Positions 25,298 to 37,500 of a stretch of 64,000 nucleotides of DNA are shown one piece after another. Each line of letters starts with the position of its first letter. Position 1 is the stretch's first letter. The position numbers and the translations under genes were made by a program. The stretch comes from Nymphalis io. Taxonomy: Eukaryota; Arthropoda; Insecta; Lepidoptera; Nymphalidae. The notes beneath the pieces are model-generated. The model was given only the letters and a program-made list of their open reading frames with translations. It did no database searches and was not told the origin of the DNA. Where the stretch lies: contig NC_065895.1 in NCBI RefSeq assembly GCF_905147045.1, positions 253,001 through 317,000 of the forward strand, written 5' to 3'.

Positions 25298-25580
25298 ACT
25301 GTTGATAGGGCTTTGCGCAAGCTCGTCTGGGTAGGCACCACCAACTCATCATATATTCTTCCGCAAAACAACAGTACTTGATATAAATTGAGTTCCAGTT
25401 TAAAGGGTGCGTGAGCCATTGTAATTACAGGCAACATCTTAGTTCTCATGATTGGTGGCGCATTGGCGATATAAACGATGCTTAACATTTCTTACAATGC
25501 CAACGTCTATGGGCGTTCATGACCACTTAATATCAGGTGGCCCATATGTTCGTCCGCCTACCTATTCTATATAATAAAAA
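25298..25580 (-). repeat. SINE-A (Metulj-like) copy, diverged
   Basis: Nearly full-length reversed copy with many substitutions and a deletion of the 'cacaagggacat' segment. It is older than the copies at 9771, 18854 and 58624. Confidence 0.85.
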
Positions 25581-25849
25581 TCAACCATCTACTCGTCATG
25601 GTATATTTAATTCAATCTACCCACTTAACAAATGTTTCCGCAAGTAGGTGCACCTCGTCAGCAACGTTCGGTTTTCGAGTCTCAGCGAAAAATTTCCATA
25701 CCTGAGCACCATCGTCTGTCTACGTCCAGTCAGCGACAATATTGATTTAATATATTTCCTGAGGTTCTGTTATTGAGTTCGGAATAAAGTGCGCGTAACT
25801 TAAAAATACGTGATGAATGTTTTGAGACAAATGAAAGTGATTACTTAAA

Positions 25850-26010
25850 GTAGTTTTTTTATCGGGCAAACGAGCAGAAAGCTCACCTGATAGAATGTGA
25901 CCACTGCCCATGGACACCCGCTACACCTGGTTCCACAGAGTGGTTGTGCGAGGCAGGAAATGCCTAAAAAATTGCGCTGTTGTGGATTTCCAGACATCGA
26001 GTTGGTAAAG
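25850..26010 (-). repeat. Repeat F, longer copy
   Basis: Starts 'agtttttttatcgggcaaac', then 'gagcagaaagctcacctgat', and runs through 'gttgtggatttcc'. This is a widespread lepidopteran interspersed repeat; the second half recurs at 3580..3675. Class unassigned. Confidence 0.6.
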
Positions 26011-27961
26011 CTAAGTAAGCAAGCAAAAAAACTAAAAATTTTAAGCATATAATAATTTGGAGTATTTATTATTGGCTTACGTAATAACAATGATGTACCT
26101 AATTATAATAAAAAAAAATACTCTAGGATATAAAGTCAATCGTCTCTCTTTTTGACTAAAATTAAAACCTTTGGTTTCATATATATAATTAATTTAATTT
26201 AATATATAATATAAAAACCATCCCTTTTTGTTTTTTCTATAAATTTGTAATGAATATTTTGTTTTTTATTTTAATTTCCCTTAAGGTAAGTACTTAGGGA
26301 TGGTTTATTATTTTTAACTGTATAAACCTTTAAGAATATTACTTAGATTTATAATTAGAATGAAATTCAAGAAGGATATTGTTATTGGATAAGCTGTTTA
26401 TCTCACATCTTTTGTGTAAAATCAATTTAATCTCGACTTTGTTTTCAGAATGTTTCAGTGAGAATTTTATTATTTTTGTCTTTAAATAAAATAAAATCTA
26501 ATAATATCACTACGTCAAATTTTACGAAACAAAATCGAATTATGATAGAGAATATAATATTGGTCTCATTTGTTGTGCACGACAAAATATGTAATATAAG
26601 ATTCGATTATCTTTACGGGAGAGAGCTATATTATATATACATATAATATATATATTTATATTTATATATTTATTGAATATAAGTAATATAAAGAATTGAT
26701 TATTGGTTTCATGAGAAAATAATATTCAACAATTATTCATCTTAAAAATTGCTATGAATAAAATGAGAATAAAAATGTTTGCTAAAAACGAACTTGACGA
26801 GCATACGAAATTAACAGTGACATGAAACTGATAGTTATTTTAATAAAACGACTTGTGAAATTACTTCAAGATTTGGATTAAACAAGTATAGTTTTCTAAC
26901 GTTTTGGAGTTTTATCTTCTAATTTACTCAGGAACATCGATAAAGTATAACAAATTCATTAAAATTAATTGACAATTAGCGAAGCTATCGGGAAACAAAC
27001 ACCCTTGTATAATAATGATGCCAAATTGATAACATATTTCTATAAATAAATACTAAAAACTTTTATAACTTATTTCATGTACGAGGTAGGATATTGTATC
27101 GAGAGATCGTGCTTTTTTATGTTATTTTATATCTTATAATATGGAGTCATCGCTAAAGAAAAGAAAATTGTAATAATAAAACTGTTGGGTACAACACTCG
27201 TCTCTCGACTGTATCTCTTATTACAACCAATTTCTCCATTTAGAATAAATGTAGAAAGAATATACAAAATTTACATATGAAAATTAGTGTCAATAGCCTT
27301 GACAAAAGAAAAATAACTAAAAATCAGTTAATAAAATACACAAATACATATATAAACACAAACTCTAAAGAAGTTGAAAAATTGTTAAAAACTTAACAAA
27401 TTCACAACACGTGAAAAATATTTCTTTAATAAATAGAAATTTTTATTGTCAACTGTATGTTTATTGGCTGGAAACGAAGCAATTACGAGTAGAAAGCCGT
27501 TATCACCAGACAAGCTCGTTGACGTCCGAATTTCAGAGTCCTCTCCAAGACCCATGGGTCTTCGAAGTTAATATAAACGGACCTCGAGCGAGCGCTTAAT
27601 ATTACCCACAAATTCAGTTTGCATTTACGTGTCGAAATTATTTTTCGTATATTGGTTGACAAATATATACAAAAGTGGAATATTTTGAATAGTAAAACTA
27701 TGATTTGCATGTTACCATTCTATGCAATTCGAACGAAATTGGGGATTGTCATCTGAACAACGGAAATAAATTTTCATAGAATTCATATATTTTGGTATTT
27801 AAATTCGAATAATACATATTCGATAGCTTAAAGCCAATTTAGTATTACAAACAGTGAACAAATCAGTTTACTAGTATGCGTATTTTTGACGTTTTTTTTT
27901 TCTAGAATCGTTAGAAAAAAAACTCAATTAATATTCAATTACACATGGGATATTCATAAGG
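26011..27961. other. Intergenic, AT-rich
   Basis: No gene seen. TA-rich blocks around 26190 and 26630..26670. A 16-bp perfect palindrome (aagacccatgggtctt) lies at 27547..27562. Confidence 0.5.
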
Positions 27962-27973
27962 TAAATTCATTAT

Positions 27974-28450
27974 TTTAATGTCCAGAGGGTGGATCTACCA
28001 GTTATCTGTCCGATAGCTGGTTGGAATCACTACGGGTACGCGACCCCGGACTGCTCTAGCTACTAGTGTCACATTCCTGTATCTTCCGTGATCACAGTAT
28101 CCTCCCCCCTCTCCTTGATACGTTGTTTCCCAAAATTATCCCAGCGTCACGCCAAAGAAGAAGGAAAACTAATATTAAACCCGGAGCGGTGCCTCCGTTT
28201 AGGCGTAAGCCAGTCACCTGCGGCCAAACCAGCACCACACGTATTGACTCGTCATTCCTGCGGATCCTGCTGGGCAGGAGGAGAGGGTGGCATGGGTACT
28301 GGGCAAGCCCGTGTTGCCATAAAGTCGCCTGCCCAGGCGTAGCAGCATCCACGGAGAGGACACTTCGCTCACCTGTCTTGCAGGTGGAAAACAACACGGA
28401 GAGTGGCTTGCTTAAATCATCTGACAAAGATGCAGAGGCCTATATATTTA
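27974..28450. mobile_element. GC-rich insertion with 12-bp target duplication
   Basis: A 477-bp block, clearly richer in G+C than its flanks, lies between perfect 12-bp direct repeats taaattcattat at 27962..27973 and 28451..28462. It is therefore a retroposed or transposed unit. ORFs run on both strands (28066..28563 plus, 28092..28427 minus), but the plus one runs past the target duplication, arguing against a gene. Probably the truncated end of a non-LTR element; the clade is not recognised. Confidence 0.75.
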
Positions 28451-28462
28451 TAAATTCATTAT

Positions 28463-29613
28463 ATAAGAGTCCATTGTTATCCCATACAGTGATTACAATT
28501 TTTAAAAATAATTATAGTATAATGATAATTTGCCAGAATAAAAAAATAAAATTAATATACTAGCAACTTTTTTTTAACAAAATATAACTTATAACTCATA
28601 TATGAGTTTGTGTATGTATTCATAGTAACGGAGCCATGACAGAGCAAAAATTGGACGAGAAAGTCCGCAGAAAAATAAGTATGTATTTGTGACTATGTTT
28701 AAATGTCATTATGATATTTAGCAGTAACATAATGTGAGAATTTGAGTAATAGCACTGTAATCTTTAAGCGATATAAACATGTAAATAATAATTATTTTGG
28801 CCGTGACAGAACTGTGACTAAGCCTGCGAATTCTAAAAAAAAATCCATATAAATATATCTTGCAAATAAAAGCAGACCAGCTTAGTGGATTAAGCGCTGA
28901 ATCCTTCTCATTAACAAGGCAGACGTTTGCACAACGGATTTTTTTGACAAGTGGGTATTTGTTTGCAGATTTTTTCGTTGCTTTCTTGTATACAACGGAA
29001 TATATATATTTATATTTAAAGCCACAAACGTCCACAAATGTATGAAGTTTATGTATAAAGAGTTTTATTTCTCGTTAACAAGTAAGTTAAACTAAATAGT
29101 GCTTGCATAGACCTTATTCGTATGCAGAATTAAAAAAAAAACCTTCGAGTTGAGTAAAATGGTTTTAATTAAATGTTTTAGGTTATTTTTTTATTAACTT
29201 GTTGTACAGTTTATTATGCTAAAATATATTAACTTATTGATGAGAGTAATATAAACTATAATATACCTGGAGCTTGGAGTCCAACGATTGATTTTGAAGA
29301 CTTTTTCTGATTTTTGAATACTGAAAATCATTTCACATTGAACGACTTTACCCCGAAGTAAAATGCCATATGACATAGTAATATGAAAATAATTGAAATA
29401 ACATTTCCGGCAGTATCGACATTAATCAATCATCAAGTTCAATGCCAAACTTTACTTATAGTAAAAACTGCGTTGCTGAACCTACCTACAGATGACTAAT
29501 AGCTGTTCAATTCAAACTCTAGTTGAGCCCAACTAGAGTTTGAATCCCAACAAAGATTAACCCAAGAATTTAATTGAGTTAACAGTTCCAAGATTAATAA
29601 TATTGATATTTAA
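28463..29613. other. Intergenic, AT-rich
   Basis: No gene supported. Contains the perfect hairpin at 29510..29545. Confidence 0.5.
29510..29545. repeat. Perfect 16-bp inverted repeat, 4-nt loop
   Basis: Left arm attcaaactctagttg (29510..29525), loop agcc, right arm caactagagtttgaat (29530..29545). All 16 positions pair. It lies about 70 bp before a SINE-B insertion but outside it. Confidence 0.9.
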
Positions 29614-29625
29614 ATTATTCTCAAC

Positions 29626-29975
29626 GAATGCCTCTTTGATCTAGAGGCTAGATAAAAGGCCGCAGACCCGGAGGTCCTGGGTTCAATTCCCAGGTCGGGC
29701 CAATAACAAGTTATTGGGTTTTTCTGTTAGAAAATTCTCAATGGCAGCCCGGAGTCTGGAAGTTGGAACTGTGTACACTCTTGTGCCTCGGAAAGCACGT
29801 AAAGCCGTTGGTCCTACGCCTAAACACTTTTCGGTCTAGTCGTATTGCTGTACCATCGAATTATGAGAGTGAGGAAAGAGAGAGTGTACCTGTGTTTGCG
29901 CACACCCTTGTGCACTATAATATCTCCTGCGTAGTTGGCTAATCTCTCTTGAGATTGGCCGCAGTGGCCAAAATC
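29626..29975 (+). repeat. SINE-B, complete tRNA-derived SINE
   Basis: A 350-bp element flanked by a perfect 12-bp target duplication attattctcaac (29614..29625 and 29976..29987). The head is tRNA-like, with an A-box-like 'tgatctagagg' and a B-box 'ggttcaattcc' (29680..29690) of an RNA polymerase III promoter. The body contains 'gcacgtaaagccgttggtc' and ends near 'gcgtagttggctaatctc'. It serves as the reference for partial copies at 1400, 10637, 33033, 39640, 40964, 42685 and 57663. It needs LINE-encoded enzymes to move. Confidence 0.9.
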
Positions 29976-30559
29976 ATTATTCTCAACATTGGCTCACAAC
30001 ATATTCTACTGTTATTAACGAATGTCTAAAAAGTAATTATATTTTATGTTTTCAAAATATTACGCTATAAACGTATTTATATAAACAGAACACCAAATAT
30101 ATGTCAGGCAAAGTAAAATAATACAACGTCCATTTTAGCATCATAATAACACGTTGTATATATTTTTGTTGAAAAATATTCGATTAAGTTTCGTGTTTGA
30201 AGCGAAATGTAGAAAGGGAAACTGGGTTAATTAAGTTTTTAGTATATTTTTGCGTATTTTTATTTATAGTATTTAATACGAGCCCCGACCGACGAATGAA
30301 AATAATTAAGGCTTCATTCGGAATAATTTAAAATAGACCTTGTAAAATCGCAACTTAAGCACTAAGCACGACAAAACGAATCCAAATCTTTATTAAATAC
30401 AAAAACATTCCACTTATTTTAATCAAGCTTGTCATTTGAATATTCTAAATTTAAATAGAGTAGCTACTTATATAATAAACTTACATTACATACATATGAA
30501 AATGGCGTTTTGTACGGGAGGAATATAAAGTCATTTTTTTTTTTTTTGTAAAATATATT

Positions 30560-31200
30560 TAATTAATCAAAGTATGCACCGTTGTTATCTATGCACTTTT
30601 CCCATCTCATAGGTAGTTCATTGATTCCTTTACTAAAAAAACCATGGAGGTGAAAATCAATAAATTCTTTGAAGGAAAAAATGGTAATCTGTTGGAAAAA
30701 GGTCCGGGGAGTACGGTGGATGTCGCAGACATTCCAATTGTAGCTCATCTAACTTAGTGGTTGTTTGTTGTGCAGTGTATGGTCTTGCATTGTTGTAAAG
30801 CAGCAGTGGCCTAGAGCAATTGACCAATCTCGGTTGTTTAGCAGCTAGTTCTTCCTTCATGGTTTGCAGTTGCTGACAATAGATATCTGCCGTAATCGTT
30901 TAGCCAGATTTTAGAAAGCTGTAGTGAACGACACCGGCGCTAGTCTACCAAACACTCACAAGTAACCTTTTCTGAGTCAATTTTCGTTTAGGGCAGGATT
31001 TGGCTAGGTCTCCAGGGTTCAGCTATTGCGACGAGCGCTTCCGATTATCGTACAGTATCCACTTTTCATCACAAGTAATGATTCGATTTAAAATCCCTTC
31101 ATTACTGTGTCGGTTGAGCAAAGTAACATAGCAGTCGACGCGTGTTTGCAAGTTCAATTCACTCAATTCATGAGGTACCCATCGAACAAGTTTTTTTACT
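30560..31200 (-). pseudogene. mariner transposase, decayed
   Basis: Minus-strand remains of a Tc1/mariner DDE transposase, which cuts and pastes DNA at terminal inverted repeats. From right to left: a WVPHELS-like region, ITCDEKWI with the first catalytic Asp (31068..31070), NARPYTAQQ, LRHPPYSPDL with the third Asp, and a C-terminal ELPMRWEKCIDNNGAYFD before a stop at 30563. The second catalytic Asp, normally in HDNARP, is Asn here (30792..30794). Several stops and frame changes interrupt the frame, the N-terminal DNA-binding part is missing, and I find no terminal repeats. Long-dead 5'-truncated relic. Confidence 0.9.
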
Positions 31201-32221
31201 TAATTTGGAATTATTAACCAAAGAAGAGATATTTCAGATCAAAGTGGTCAGTACGCCAAAACGCTAATTTCATATGTAAGGACCTAAATAATATATACTA
31301 TATTCTTTCCCGAAACGCTCTGCATCTTCTGGTATAAGTTTTATGGGCTTATTACAAAAAAGTGTCTCCTTATTTATTAGTAGATTATCGGAAGTGATCA
31401 CAGGTCCGTGGTATACTCCAGATCAGTGGACTATCGGTCGATATAATTCAAAAGCCTTATTTTTTCAATATGTTTGAAATATATATATGATATTATTTTT
31501 GGTAAAGTATTGTTAACTACTATTACGCGTTTTGTTAAATTAAATCACACTATACTTTATGAGAAAACACGCTTTACTGAAATTAGCGTTGACATTGTAC
31601 ATTTGAAATGTATAATGTCTGATATCTATCATTTATTTAGTATAAGAACTACTTAGAATAATTATTTTACATAATTTAGTAAAAGACAGTATATCTTCTT
31701 ATTCCCAAGTGGTTGGTTTTATAACAAATTTTAGCACATTTTAGGCTTGAATTTGAAAACGTGATTGATATAGAAATAAAAAAAGTTTGTATTTATTTCG
31801 TTGCAATAAATATGTACAAGTTTACACAATAAACGGTCATGTTGCATAATAATTCAAAATAAGTTCTTAATTCTTAAAAGTCACCGTAAATTTGTATCCG
31901 GTTGAAAACTCGTTATTAAAGTAAATAAAAAGAGTTAATTGTATGGTGTGTGAAGACGTACAAATTGATACAGGTGCAATTAATTAACGCCTAGTGGTTC
32001 CCATCAAACCCTTTGTTGTCGACGAAGCATCTATTGGTTATTAATTAAATTATATTGTGTGGCGTATAAGGTATCCTAAAAGGACAAAGCAGAAGATATG
32101 TAGCTTGGAAGACATCTCGTGAAAGCGTTACTATATATTGTATTATTATATTATTTTTCATTTATATTTATCTTAGAATAGTTTTAAAAAAATACAAAAT
32201 TATTAGCTATATATATATAGC
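31201..32221. other. Intergenic, AT-rich
   Basis: No supported gene; probably contains unrecognisable remains of the mariner 5' part. TA-rich run near 32208..32220. Confidence 0.45.
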
Positions 32222-32350
32222 TATTCGTTCCCACTCCTTTACTGTTACTGCAGCGAGACTATGGAACTCATTGCCGCACTCTGTTCCCACAAGCAAGTCT
32301 ATTTTTATTTTTAAGTTGAAAGAGCATTTTCTGGTATACGATAAACTATG
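32222..32350 (+). pseudogene. LINE reverse transcriptase C-terminal fragment
   Basis: One frame reads FTVTAARLWNSLPHSVPTS and then KLKEHFLVYD. This is the typical C-terminal 'ARLWNSLP' segment of Jockey/CR1-type LINE polyproteins. Only about 40 codons remain. The element to which it belonged continues at most as non-coding 3' sequence to about 32480. Confidence 0.65.
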
Positions 32351-33032
32351 CGCTCGAGTGTATGTATATTCGTATAATACGTAGTAATAGTATTTGCGTA
32401 TTTACTTGTTATACCTTATTGTTAAACCAATAATTCATCTCTGGCTTCCACTTTGCAACACAGTGAGAAAGCCTTAATGTCTTGGATGATAATCTGCCAC
32501 ATGCATATCTACAAACTCACCAAAAAAGAGGTGAAATAAACTCGAAACTACTAGAGAGGAGAAATAACCTGTGGTGGAAGATTTACGTCTTATTGTTTAC
32601 TACTCTCTACAGTACCTTGCAAAGTTTTAACGAAGAGTTATTCTTAATAAATAAACTTGTTATAACGCCACCATTATATGTACTTTAAAGCCTTTAAAAG
32701 CATAAGGTCATCGTAACTATTTACTTGAAATTTCTGTGTGAACGATAAAATAAAACATAAGTTACGGATATAATAGATTCAACTAAGTGGATTTATTTGG
32801 ATAAATGCTAATAATAGCGTAATATAAAAGCAACATTGTGTTCTCTTTGAACTTTGTTGCGGCTACAAACATACGATAGTTTACAAAATGCATTATCATA
32901 ATGAAAGTTATTCACGCGAATATATTCTACCAATTTTTGGACAGTGTAAGATGAAAGGAAATTTTTGTGGCATTTTCGTAGTTTGTTACTAATCTAAATG
33001 TTGATAGGTAGATTCACTAAGTGGTAGTGAAA

Positions 33033-33355
33033 TTGACCCCGATGGTTAAGTGGCTATCTTATAAGGCTGCAGATCTCGACGTCTTGGGTATAAGCAACGG
33101 GTCGTACAAATTTAAACTTTTAGAATATTTCTATCAAGAAATTTATCAGTAGCTGCTCGAAATTTGAAAGTTGACGAAATTTGAAGTTGTTTGGGTTGTT
33201 CCTGAGCTTAAACTCTTTCTGGTCGTGTTAAATTTATCATCGATTTCGATTATCTCTCCAGTCTTGTTGGATTGCCGTCCCATCAGGATATGAGAGTGAG
33301 ATTATAGACGGCCAACTATAATATATTTTGCTTAGTCGGAAAGTCTCTTTTGACG
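33033..33355 (+). repeat. SINE-B copy, old
   Basis: Follows SINE-B from the tRNA-like head ('ccccgatggttaagtggcta') through 'ggattgccgtcccatcagga' and 'tatgagagtgag' to 'tataatatattttgcttagt'. It stops abruptly where the CR1-type LINE tail begins, so the LINE probably landed in or beside it. Confidence 0.65.
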
Positions 33356-33599
33356 AGTTTATTTATTTATTTATTTAACACTTTTTGCACAACATATTCA
33401 TAAAATGAGAGAAGTAGGAAACAATCAAAGAAAAAGAAAATAAAAAATGGTGCGCAAAGGCGGTCTTATCGCTTATAGCGATCTCTAACAGACAACCTTT
33501 GGTGAAAGAATTTTGTAAGAGAACAGGTAAGTGCATTTACATATTAAAAGGAGATACTAAATATTTAATAGACTACACATATCTACATCCCACTAAACA

Positions 33600-33673
33600 C
33601 ATATACATACATACATACACACACATACACATATACATTCATACAAATATATATATATATATATACACATATA
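33600..33673. repeat. ATAC/CA/TA microsatellite block
   Basis: Compound simple repeat in the LINE 3' UTR: (ATAC)n, (CA)n and then about ten TA units. A second short (ATAC)n lies near 33756..33773. Confidence 0.85.
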
Positions 33674-33775
33674 TAATCATTACTTAGCATATACAAATTA
33701 TATATAATTATAGAGTATAAAATTATATATAGATAAATTATAAACCACATACTATTTCATACATACATACATACC

Positions 33776-36725
33776 TTACTTGGAAATGGACAAATAATAG
33801 CTTTTCAAGCGGTATTTAAAAATACTCAATGAATTCGACTGCCGAATATCTGTAGGCAGTGCATTCCAAGGTTTGATGGTTTTTGCAGTAAAAGAGTTAC
33901 TGTAGGTTTGTGTCCGGCTGCAGGGGGTAACTAGTTTATTATCATCCGAAGAACGCAGGTTGTGTGCGCTGTCGCAACCAAGAAATTTAAAGCGTTCTTT
34001 AAGGTAAGATGGTGTGTGATCGATATAAATAATAGAGTAGAGAAGAGATAAGGCGTGTAGATTTCTTCGTAGTCTGATTGGCAGCCACTTTAACTGAGAC
34101 CGATACTCAGAGACATGATCAAACTTTCGCAGGCCAAAAATAAATCTTATGGCTATATTTTGCAGCCGTTTTAATTTATTTAGGAGGTCTTTAGTTAAAT
34201 CCATGTAGCAGACATCAGCATAGTCCAGTATTGGTAACAGGAACGTATTAGCTAAACTGATCTTTGCCTTAATAGGCAATAGGTTTTTCCATCGCCTTAA
34301 GAAACCAATGATAGCGAAAATCTTACGACTCATTTCAGTGATTTGAGGTACCCAGGAAAAGGAAGCATCAAGAAGTAGTCCAAGATTTTTAACAGTCTCT
34401 TGCATGTGTAATATTTGGCCCTCAAATAAGATTGGAGGTAGATGTTTATCTTGGACCCTCGTCAGAAGCTTATGACTGCCAAATATAGCCACTTGCGACT
34501 TGCTCGGGTTCACTTTGAGACCGTAAGATTTACACCATTCGGATATCTTTGCCAAATCATGATTCAAGGTTGCAGCTGCCTCATCGATACTGTCTAAAGG
34601 AGCGGTAACGTAAATTTGTAGATCATCAGCATATAGATGATAAGAGAAGGAAATAAGTGAAGAGAGAGTATTAATGAATATAGAAAAGAGAAGAGGAGAG
34701 AGCACACCACCTTGCGGGACACCGGAAGGAATATCTAGATAGGATGAATATTTATTATTAGCCATTATGCATTGCTGTCGGTTAAACAGATAAGAGTGGA
34801 ACCATTCAATGACAGTAGAATCTATGCTTAGCGATCTTAGGATTGCCAAGCATATGTCATAGTCGATGTTATTAAAGGCATTTGAAAAGTCAAGGAGAGC
34901 TAGTACAGTCACGGATTTGTTATTGATACCCTGGCGAATGTCATCACATACCTCAACAAGAGCTGTAACTGTACTATGGCTTATCTAAACCCAGATTGAA
35001 AAGGGCACAGGATTTTATTAATAGTGAGGAATTGGTTTAGTTGAGAGTGAACAACACGCTCTAACACCTTTGAAAGAAATGGAAGAACAGAAATAGGTCT
35101 AAAATGAGAAGGAAGCAAAGGATTGGAAACTTTGGGAATAGGAATCACGAGAGCTTTACGCCATACAGAAGGAAAGGCACCATGTAATAAAGAATAGTTA
35201 AATATATGGCATAAAGTAGGCAATATACTGTTAAGGGTAAGAAGTATAAGTTTTCGACTAATTCCGTCCCAACCGATTGCATCAGATTTGATGCATAGGA
35301 TGTGTTTTTTTAATTCTCCCATGATAACAGGACTGAATTGGAAAGGAGGATAGCTAGGGATTGGCAAGGAATGGAGATAGTTGAGTGTGATGGATTTGTT
35401 CTGATTGTTTAGAGAGGAAGAGGAAATAAAGTGTTTATTAAGATCATCGAGATTGAAATTGGCAGGAAACGTTTCTCGCTGACGCCCTATCCCCAATGAT
35501 CTCAAAAACTGCCATATCCTAGATGTTCCGCTTTTTTCGATAGCATTAGTAATAAACTTACGCTGAGCATCACGACAAAGCATACTGCAACGATTTCGCA
35601 GCTGCTTATATTTTAAAAGGTTATCGTTCGTCGCATTTCTTTTGTATCTAGCTTTCGCAGCATTACGCTTTGCCATGAGTGCTTTAATGTCCTGAGTTAG
35701 CCAAGGAGCCGGTAGGTGCTTAAGCTTGATAGGTCTTAAAAGGGCATGTACATCCAATAGATCATTTAATAGGGAATTAAATATACTCATTTTATCGTCT
35801 ATTGAGTTGGCAATATATATTGCGGTCCAGTCGATATTGTTTAGATCAGCCATAAAATTGGGAGTATTCAAATTCTGGTAATTTCGCCGCATGACTATGG
35901 AGGGCTTAGCCCGCGGAGGTCGTATCCTATAGGATAAATAAATTAAGTCATGGTAAGAAAAGGCTTCAGCGGGAAGCTGACCATGCGCATCAACATGACT
36001 AGGCGAGGAAACAACCCTGTAAGTCCAACAGCGATGGCAAACAATTCGGAAAAAAATGAGTTGCGTTCGTATGAAGTACATTAAGGTTACAGCTATTAAT
36101 TATATTTTTAAAACGTTTGGCGCGTTGATCATCTTTAATTAAACAAGTATTAAAATCTCCCATAATGATCGTGTGATCAACAGACGCACTAAATTGTTCC
36201 AACAAATTTTCAAAATTATCAAAAAAATTAATAGTAAGGGATGGACTATAAAAAACACCCAGTAGTAGTTTGAGATGGCCGAATAAGACTTCAATAAAAA
36301 TATGTTCAGATGACTCACAGTATTGTGTAGGAGATTTATTTAAAATAGTAAAGGGGATATGACTACGGAGATATATTGCCACTCCAGCACCACCTTTACC
36401 GGTACGATCATTCCGGATCAGATGAAAGCCAGGCAAACAGTAAGAAGTTGAAGGTAAGCAGGGTTTCAGAAAAGATTCGGATACTAGGACGGCATGAATA
36501 TTTTTACTATCGAAGGAAGACAGGAAATCGGGGTAATGAGAAGGTACACTCTGTGCATTTATATGCACTACATTAAAATTTCTAGTGAAACCGGAGAAAG
36601 TTGAATCTAAAAGAGAGTTTAGAGGAAGAGAAGCACTATGAAAACTATCATCACTAGAGAGCACTGCGTCACTAAGATACTCACTATTGTCATTCGAGTC
36701 GCTTAAACTGAGTGTTTGAAATCAT
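33776..36725 (-). pseudogene. CR1-type LINE ORF2: endonuclease and reverse transcriptase, broken
   Basis: The endonuclease part (36725 down to about 36023) carries NFNVVHINAQS, GVAIYLRSH and IIMGDFN. After a frame change near 36023 a second segment continues with SPSHVDAHG and a linker, then reverse transcriptase motifs FRPISVLPFLSKVLERVV and CPFQSGFR. A further lesion near 34980 precedes LLDFSNAFNNID, SGVPQGGVLSP and the catalytic YADD (34622..34633), then a C-terminal region with KPWNALPTDIRQS. At least two frame changes and a stop interrupt it, but every catalytic motif is still readable. Without the enzyme the copy cannot mobilise itself. The frame is open upstream of 36664 with no ATG, so the true start is uncertain. 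Confidence 0.85.
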
Positions 36726-36786
36726 GCTGGTTATATTAACAACCAACTATTATATGTATGTATAAATTCTAAAAATAATAATAATT

Positions 36787-36834
<48 letters not shown>

Positions 36835-37500
36835 AAATAATAAAAATATATATGAATAAAAAAATATATATATATATATAAGTTCTAACCAAGGCATATC
36901 TCTAACCCGCCAGCAATATGTGAGATAGCATTTTAAAATTAATATTGAAAATACCAATCATATCATATATCATAATAAACAATAGGAGTGGATACAATTT
37001 TAAAGATTTAAGTGACACGGTAAAGAAAACAATAAAAAAAAATAATAATAACTAAAAAAGCATACATCAGCATTATGAATAATTACACAACAAGTATCCA
37101 CAAACTATAGAACTATTATAACAAGCTATTAAACTATCCCAAAAAAAAAACAAGAAACATTTAAATAATAAAAACGATATTAAAAAAAAAAGTACTAATT
37201 AAAGTAATACAAAAATAAGTGTAAGATATTTAATTACTACAGTTATTTGTACTAAAAAAAAAAAAAACTACGGCCAAAATGCAAGAGTCCAAAGCCAATC
37301 AACTACAATTAGCATGTAAACTTGTCAAACGTCTAATTGTTGACATTGTACCGACATGTCCATTAATTATAAATAATGAAAGTAAAAATAGAACAATATA
37401 GTATCTAACATAAATACAAAATACAAATCGAAGCTAAACACTAATGTTCAAAAGTATACGATATTAATTTAATGCTATAGTACGTCTAACAAAACAAAGC
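36726..37500. other. AT-rich spacer between the two LINE ORFs
   Basis: About 775 bp of extremely AT-rich sequence with (TA)n at 36790..36826 and 36865..36881. No coding character. It is longer than the short inter-ORF gap expected for CR1-type LINEs, so it may include a later insertion, but no target duplication is visible. Confidence 0.55.
36790..36826. repeat. (TA)n microsatellite, about 18 units
   Basis: Uninterrupted TA repeat inside the LINE inter-ORF spacer. Confidence 0.9.

Noticed and set aside
28066..28563. 165-codon ORF with an overlapping 111-codon ORF on the other strand
   Set aside because: It crosses the 3' target duplication of a GC-rich insertion and shows no recognisable domain.
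33499..33687. Small ORF with a long Ile/Thr/Tyr/His repeat
   Set aside because: Translation of the ATAC/CA/TA microsatellite in the LINE 3' UTR.
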